Shown piece by piece: positions 61,271-64,000 of a stretch of 64,000 nucleotides of DNA (position 1 is the stretch's first letter; each line of letters begins with the position of its first letter). The position numbers and the translations under genes are program-made. The notes under the pieces are model-generated. The model made no database searches. It saw only the letters and a program-made list of their open reading frames with translations, and had not been told where the DNA came from. The DNA lies in contig WRAK01000002.1 of the NCBI GenBank assembly GCA_009780235.1, forward strand, positions 1 to 64,000, read 5' to 3'. This stretch comes from Oscillospiraceae bacterium. GTDB taxonomy: Bacteria > Bacillota > Clostridia > Oscillospirales > Oscillospiraceae.

Positions 61271-63250
61271 GTGCCAAATTTTTCTTTGTCAGATTTGTCA
61301 TATTTGTTACCCGTAGCGTTAATCTTACTGCTCCTCAGCTTTGCCCTGTACTACATATGGGCCTGTATGCCGCGGAGCGGGACGGTGGAGTGGATTCACC
61401 TGCGGGAGAAGCCGAGGTTCGGCTTCTTCGGCGGGCGGTTTCCCTTGGGCTGGCTCGATGTACTGGCCATCGTGATTATCGTAGGGGTTTGGATTCCCCT
61501 GTCCCTGTTCAATTTGGGTGACAGGGATGCGCCGCAGTCGTTCCACGGATTTGGGCAGGAGGAGTATGTGGTCATCGACCTCGGTGATACGGCTGATATC
61601 GGGCAGGTGTGGTATTACACGGGCTTGGGTCAGGGTGAATACGCGCTCTATTTCTCGTCCGATGGAGAGGAATGGCATCGACAGGGAGAAATGGCGCAAA
61701 ATTTTGCCTGGCAATTTAAATGGTTTGAGGCCGAGGTGATAAACGGCTCCGGTGTGCGCTATGTCCGCTTGCGGGCAGAGTCCGTTGATTGGCTTCGATG
61801 GGTGCGGGCCGAAGCGGCAGAGGACGGCGGTGTGCGCTTTGTTCGGGAACGCGTAGAGGGCGGCACGATCTATCTCGGTGAGCTCGCTTTTATCAATACA
61901 GCAGGACGGCAATTGGAGCCGGGGCGGTTTACGCTTCAATGGAGCAACCCCGCACGCGGGGGCGGCGGTCTTTTTGATGAGCAACACACCGTACCCGACC
62001 GTGCTACTTTCATGAACAGCATGTACTTCGATGAAATCTACCACGGACAGGCGGCCTTTCAGATTTCCGAGGACCTGTGGCCCGAGACGGAGTTGTCCCA
62101 CCCCCCGTTGGGGAAGATACTCATAGGATTCGGCATCAGCATCTTCGGTATGACGCCCTTTGGCTGGCGGTTTATGGGTGTGGCCGTGAGTGCCTTGATT
62201 TTGGTGATTTTCTACTGCTTGGTCAAACAGATGTTCGGCAAGCGATTCGTGGCGGTTTGCTCGACCATCGTCTTTGCGGCGAGTTTTATGCACTTTGTGC
62301 AGACGCGGATTGCGACCATTGATACGTATGCCGTGCTTTTCGTGATGCTCCAGTTTTGGTTCATCTACCGCTATGTCACGCAGGATTACGATACGCCGTT
62401 CCGCAAGACCCTGCCCTCGCTGGCTTTGGCGGGTGTGTTTTTCGGGTTGGGGGCGGCATCGAAGTGGTCCGTCTTGTACCTTGCTCCCGCGCTTGCGATT
62501 CTCTGGTTGGTGTATCAAATCCTGCGGCGGAATCATTACAGAGATACGGAACAGAAGGGCTTCGGGAAGTATCTGCTCAAGACGATTTTGATGTCTTGCG
62601 TCTTCTTCCTGCTCGTTCCGGGTATTATTTATTATCTGAGCTACATTCCCTACAGTAGTGCGATGGGGTATGGGCTGTTCAGCCGCGGACATCTCGGCAT
62701 CGTGGTGGAGAACCAACGGTTTATGCTTTGGTTCCATGATGCTGTCGCCGGGGCAGAGCATGCGTTTTCGTCCTATTGGTGGCAATGGATGTTTAACATA
62801 CGTCCCGTCCTGTTTTACTCCGAGATTACGCCGGACGGGTATCGTTCTGCGATGATGACATTCGGCAACCCCGCTGTTTACTGGGGCGGCTTACTCGCTC
62901 TTGTTGCCATGGCCGTGGCTTGGGTGCGCCGCAGGGACGGCAGGGCGTTTGCGATTTTGCTCTGCTACTTTGCCCTGCTTCTGCCTTGGGTGTTTATTCC
63001 CCGTACTTCGTATGCCTACCATTATTTCACGAACAGTATTTTCTTGGTGCTCGCGCTCGCCTATGTGTTTGACCACCTGATTCGGCGGCAACGCGGGCCG
63101 TATAAGACTGCGGTTGTGGCGTTTACCGTGGTGACGGTGGGACTGTTTGTCATGTTCTACCCGGTCTTGTCCGGTTTCCCCATACCGGATTGGTTCGGGC
63201 AGAATGTGCTGCGGTGGTTTGAGTTGTGGCCGATTTATCCGGTTCGTTAG
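61271..63250 (+). CDS. PMT-family mannosyltransferase with discoidin-like insert
   Basis: 659 residues. A polyprenyl-phosphate-mannose:protein mannosyltransferase (GT39-like) with about eleven membrane helices. The GTG at 61271 has GGAGG eight bases upstream and is preferred to a TTG at 61256. Helix 1 (about 12-32) and helix 2 (about 58-78) are separated from the catalytic loop by an insert (about 90-235) that resembles an F5/8 type C (discoidin) carbohydrate-binding domain (EYVVIDLGDTADIGQVWYYT). The catalytic motif is MYFDEIYHGQ, followed by HPPLGK. It should O-mannosylate secreted proteins, a possible match to the SLH proteins nearby. Confidence 0.88.
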   Translation: MPNFSLSDLSYLLPVALILLLLSFALYYIWACMPRSGTVEWIHLREKPRFGFFGGRFPLGWLDVLAIVIIVGVWIPLSLFNLGDRDAPQSFHGFGQEEYVVIDLGDTADIGQVWYYTGLGQGEYALYFSSDGEEWHRQGEMAQNFAWQFKWFEAEVINGSGVRYVRLRAESVDWLRWVRAEAAEDGGVRFVRERVEGGTIYLGELAFINTAGRQLEPGRFTLQWSNPARGGGGLFDEQHTVPDRATFMNSMYFDEIYHGQAAFQISEDLWPETELSHPPLGKILIGFGISIFGMTPFGWRFMGVAVSALILVIFYCLVKQMFGKRFVAVCSTIVFAASFMHFVQTRIATIDTYAVLFVMLQFWFIYRYVTQDYDTPFRKTLPSLALAGVFFGLGAASKWSVLYLAPALAILWLVYQILRRNHYRDTEQKGFGKYLLKTILMSCVFFLLVPGIIYYLSYIPYSSAMGYGLFSRGHLGIVVENQRFMLWFHDAVAGAEHAFSSYWWQWMFNIRPVLFYSEITPDGYRSAMMTFGNPAVYWGGLLALVAMAVAWVRRRDGRAFAILLCYFALLLPWVFIPRTSYAYHYFTNSIFLVLALAYVFDHLIRRQRGPYKTAVVAFTVVTVGLFVMFYPVLSGFPIPDWFGQNVLRWFELWPIYPVR

Positions 63251-63261
63251 GGGGGGCTTCC

Positions 63262-64000
63262 ATGCGATATGACATGCACGTCCACTCTAACATCAGCGGT
63301 GACTGCGCCGAGACGATGGCAGACGTCTGCCGCGCGGCGATTGATAAGGGGCTCGCGGGGATTTGCTTCACCGACCACTGCGATATGATTAGCGGCACGG
63401 CTCCCGGCGAGGCGGCCGAGACGTGTTTTACAGATTGGGAGCGCAGTTATCGGGAGATTACGGCCGTCCGAGCGGAGTTTGGTGACCGTATTGAGATTTT
63501 GCACGGGATTGAGCTCGGCGAGTTGGTGCAGGATGCGGCGCGCGCCGAGCAATTCGCCGTCCGTGCGCCGAACTTGGATTTTCTCTTGGGGAGCGTCCAC
63601 GCTATACCCGGCCATCCGGATTTTTACTTTTTGGACTACCCCGACCTCGCCTTTTGCCGTAAGATGACAGAGCTGTATATAGACGAAAACATCCGCATGG
63701 CAGAGCTGAACTTGGCGGATGTCGCGGCACATATCGGCTACTTGAGCCGCTATATCTCCCACGCGGGGATGTGGGTGGATTTGATGGATTACGAGGAGCG
63801 GCTGCGGCATTTGTTCGGTATCCTCGTCCGAAACGGGCGGGGGATAGAGGTGAACACATCGGGTCTGCGGCGCAACCCCGGGCCGAATTTTACGATGCCT
63901 GTATTGCCGATTGTAAAGCTCTTTCGGGACTGCGGCGGGGAGATTGTGACCATTGGATCCGATGCCCACTTCGCGAAACATGTCGGCAGTCACTTGGCCG
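63262..64000 (+). CDS. PHP-domain histidinol-phosphatase-like protein (partial)
   Basis: The gene runs off the right edge; 246 codons are visible. The PHP metal-binding motifs are all seen in order: DMHVHSNISGD, CFTDHCD, HGIELGE, GSVHAI, a later His, and SDAH near 63960. This is the HisJ/HisK type, which removes phosphate from L-histidinol phosphate or acts on other phosphoesters. No other his gene is visible. The ATG at 63262 has GGGGGG upstream, 12 bases after the PMT stop codon. Confidence 0.88.
   Translation, partial: MRYDMHVHSNISGDCAETMADVCRAAIDKGLAGICFTDHCDMISGTAPGEAAETCFTDWERSYREITAVRAEFGDRIEILHGIELGELVQDAARAEQFAVRAPNLDFLLGSVHAIPGHPDFYFLDYPDLAFCRKMTELYIDENIRMAELNLADVAAHIGYLSRYISHAGMWVDLMDYEERLRHLFGILVRNGRGIEVNTSGLRRNPGPNFTMPVLPIVKLFRDCGGEIVTIGSDAHFAKHVGSHLA

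Overview
The window looks like a chromosomal segment of a GC-rich clostridial Firmicute, plausibly Oscillospiraceae or a relative. The reasons are the minus-strand order hprK-murB-rapZ-whiA-dnaE, strong AGGAGG-type ribosome binding sites, S-layer-homology (SLH) surface proteins, a VanY/VanR/VanS-like set, class III ribonucleotide reductase and a YkpA-type ABC-F protein. Placement below class is inference. Most genes are GC-rich; the main exception is an AT-rich helicase gene at 43771-46497.

Layout. 279-9735 (minus): an M20 peptidase and the cell-envelope/carbon-regulation block dnaE, whiA, rapZ, a small membrane protein, murB and hprK. 9962-12683 (plus): a YkvI-like membrane protein carrying two repeat-derived inserts, a broken lipoprotein gene, a hypothetical protein and a GNAT acetyltransferase. 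12848-16458: a heterodimeric ABC exporter. 16504-17182: tRNA-Arg, -His, -Gln and -Lys. 17343-21256: two membrane proteins of unknown function and an RluD-type pseudouridine synthase. 21297-30006 (minus): a nine-gene sugar-modification operon. 30166-35061: a TPR membrane protein, a second GNAT and a sugar-nucleotide pyrophosphorylase fused to a degenerate phosphomannomutase domain. 35126-40519 (minus): a membrane protein, pyruvate kinase, the ABC-F protein and a DUF975 protein. 40753-43276: nrdD with NrdR boxes, then tRNA-Ser. 43771-46497: the AT-rich gene for a large helicase with a HEPN-like motif near its N terminus. 46863-50328: a YbjQ protein and the VanY/R/S-like set. 50827-56919: a methyltransferase and two paralogous RCC1/SLH surface proteins. 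57123-64000: a CofE-like ligase, a coupled trio of small proteins, a membrane rhodanese, a lipoprotein, a PMT-family mannosyltransferase and the start of a PHP phosphatase.

How the genes fit together. The sugar operon supplies every step expected of a Gtr-type surface glycosylation system: sugar-nucleotide dehydrogenase, epimerase, two aminotransferases, two hexapeptide acyltransferases, a polyprenyl-phosphate glycosyltransferase, two small four-helix EamA/SMR-like proteins that could form the flippase, and a GT-C transferase. The SLH proteins and the PMT enzyme are possible surface acceptors or partners, which is inference.

The most distinctive trait is the load of short palindromic repeats. 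At least four families sit between genes, next to ribosome binding sites, and inside reading frames. Two are in frame in the YkvI-like gene and one forms the end of whiA. A 162-bp MITE-like element with perfect 29-bp terminal inverted repeats forms the end of a GNAT gene. I saw no CRISPR array, rRNA gene, prophage, or insertion sequence with a transposase.
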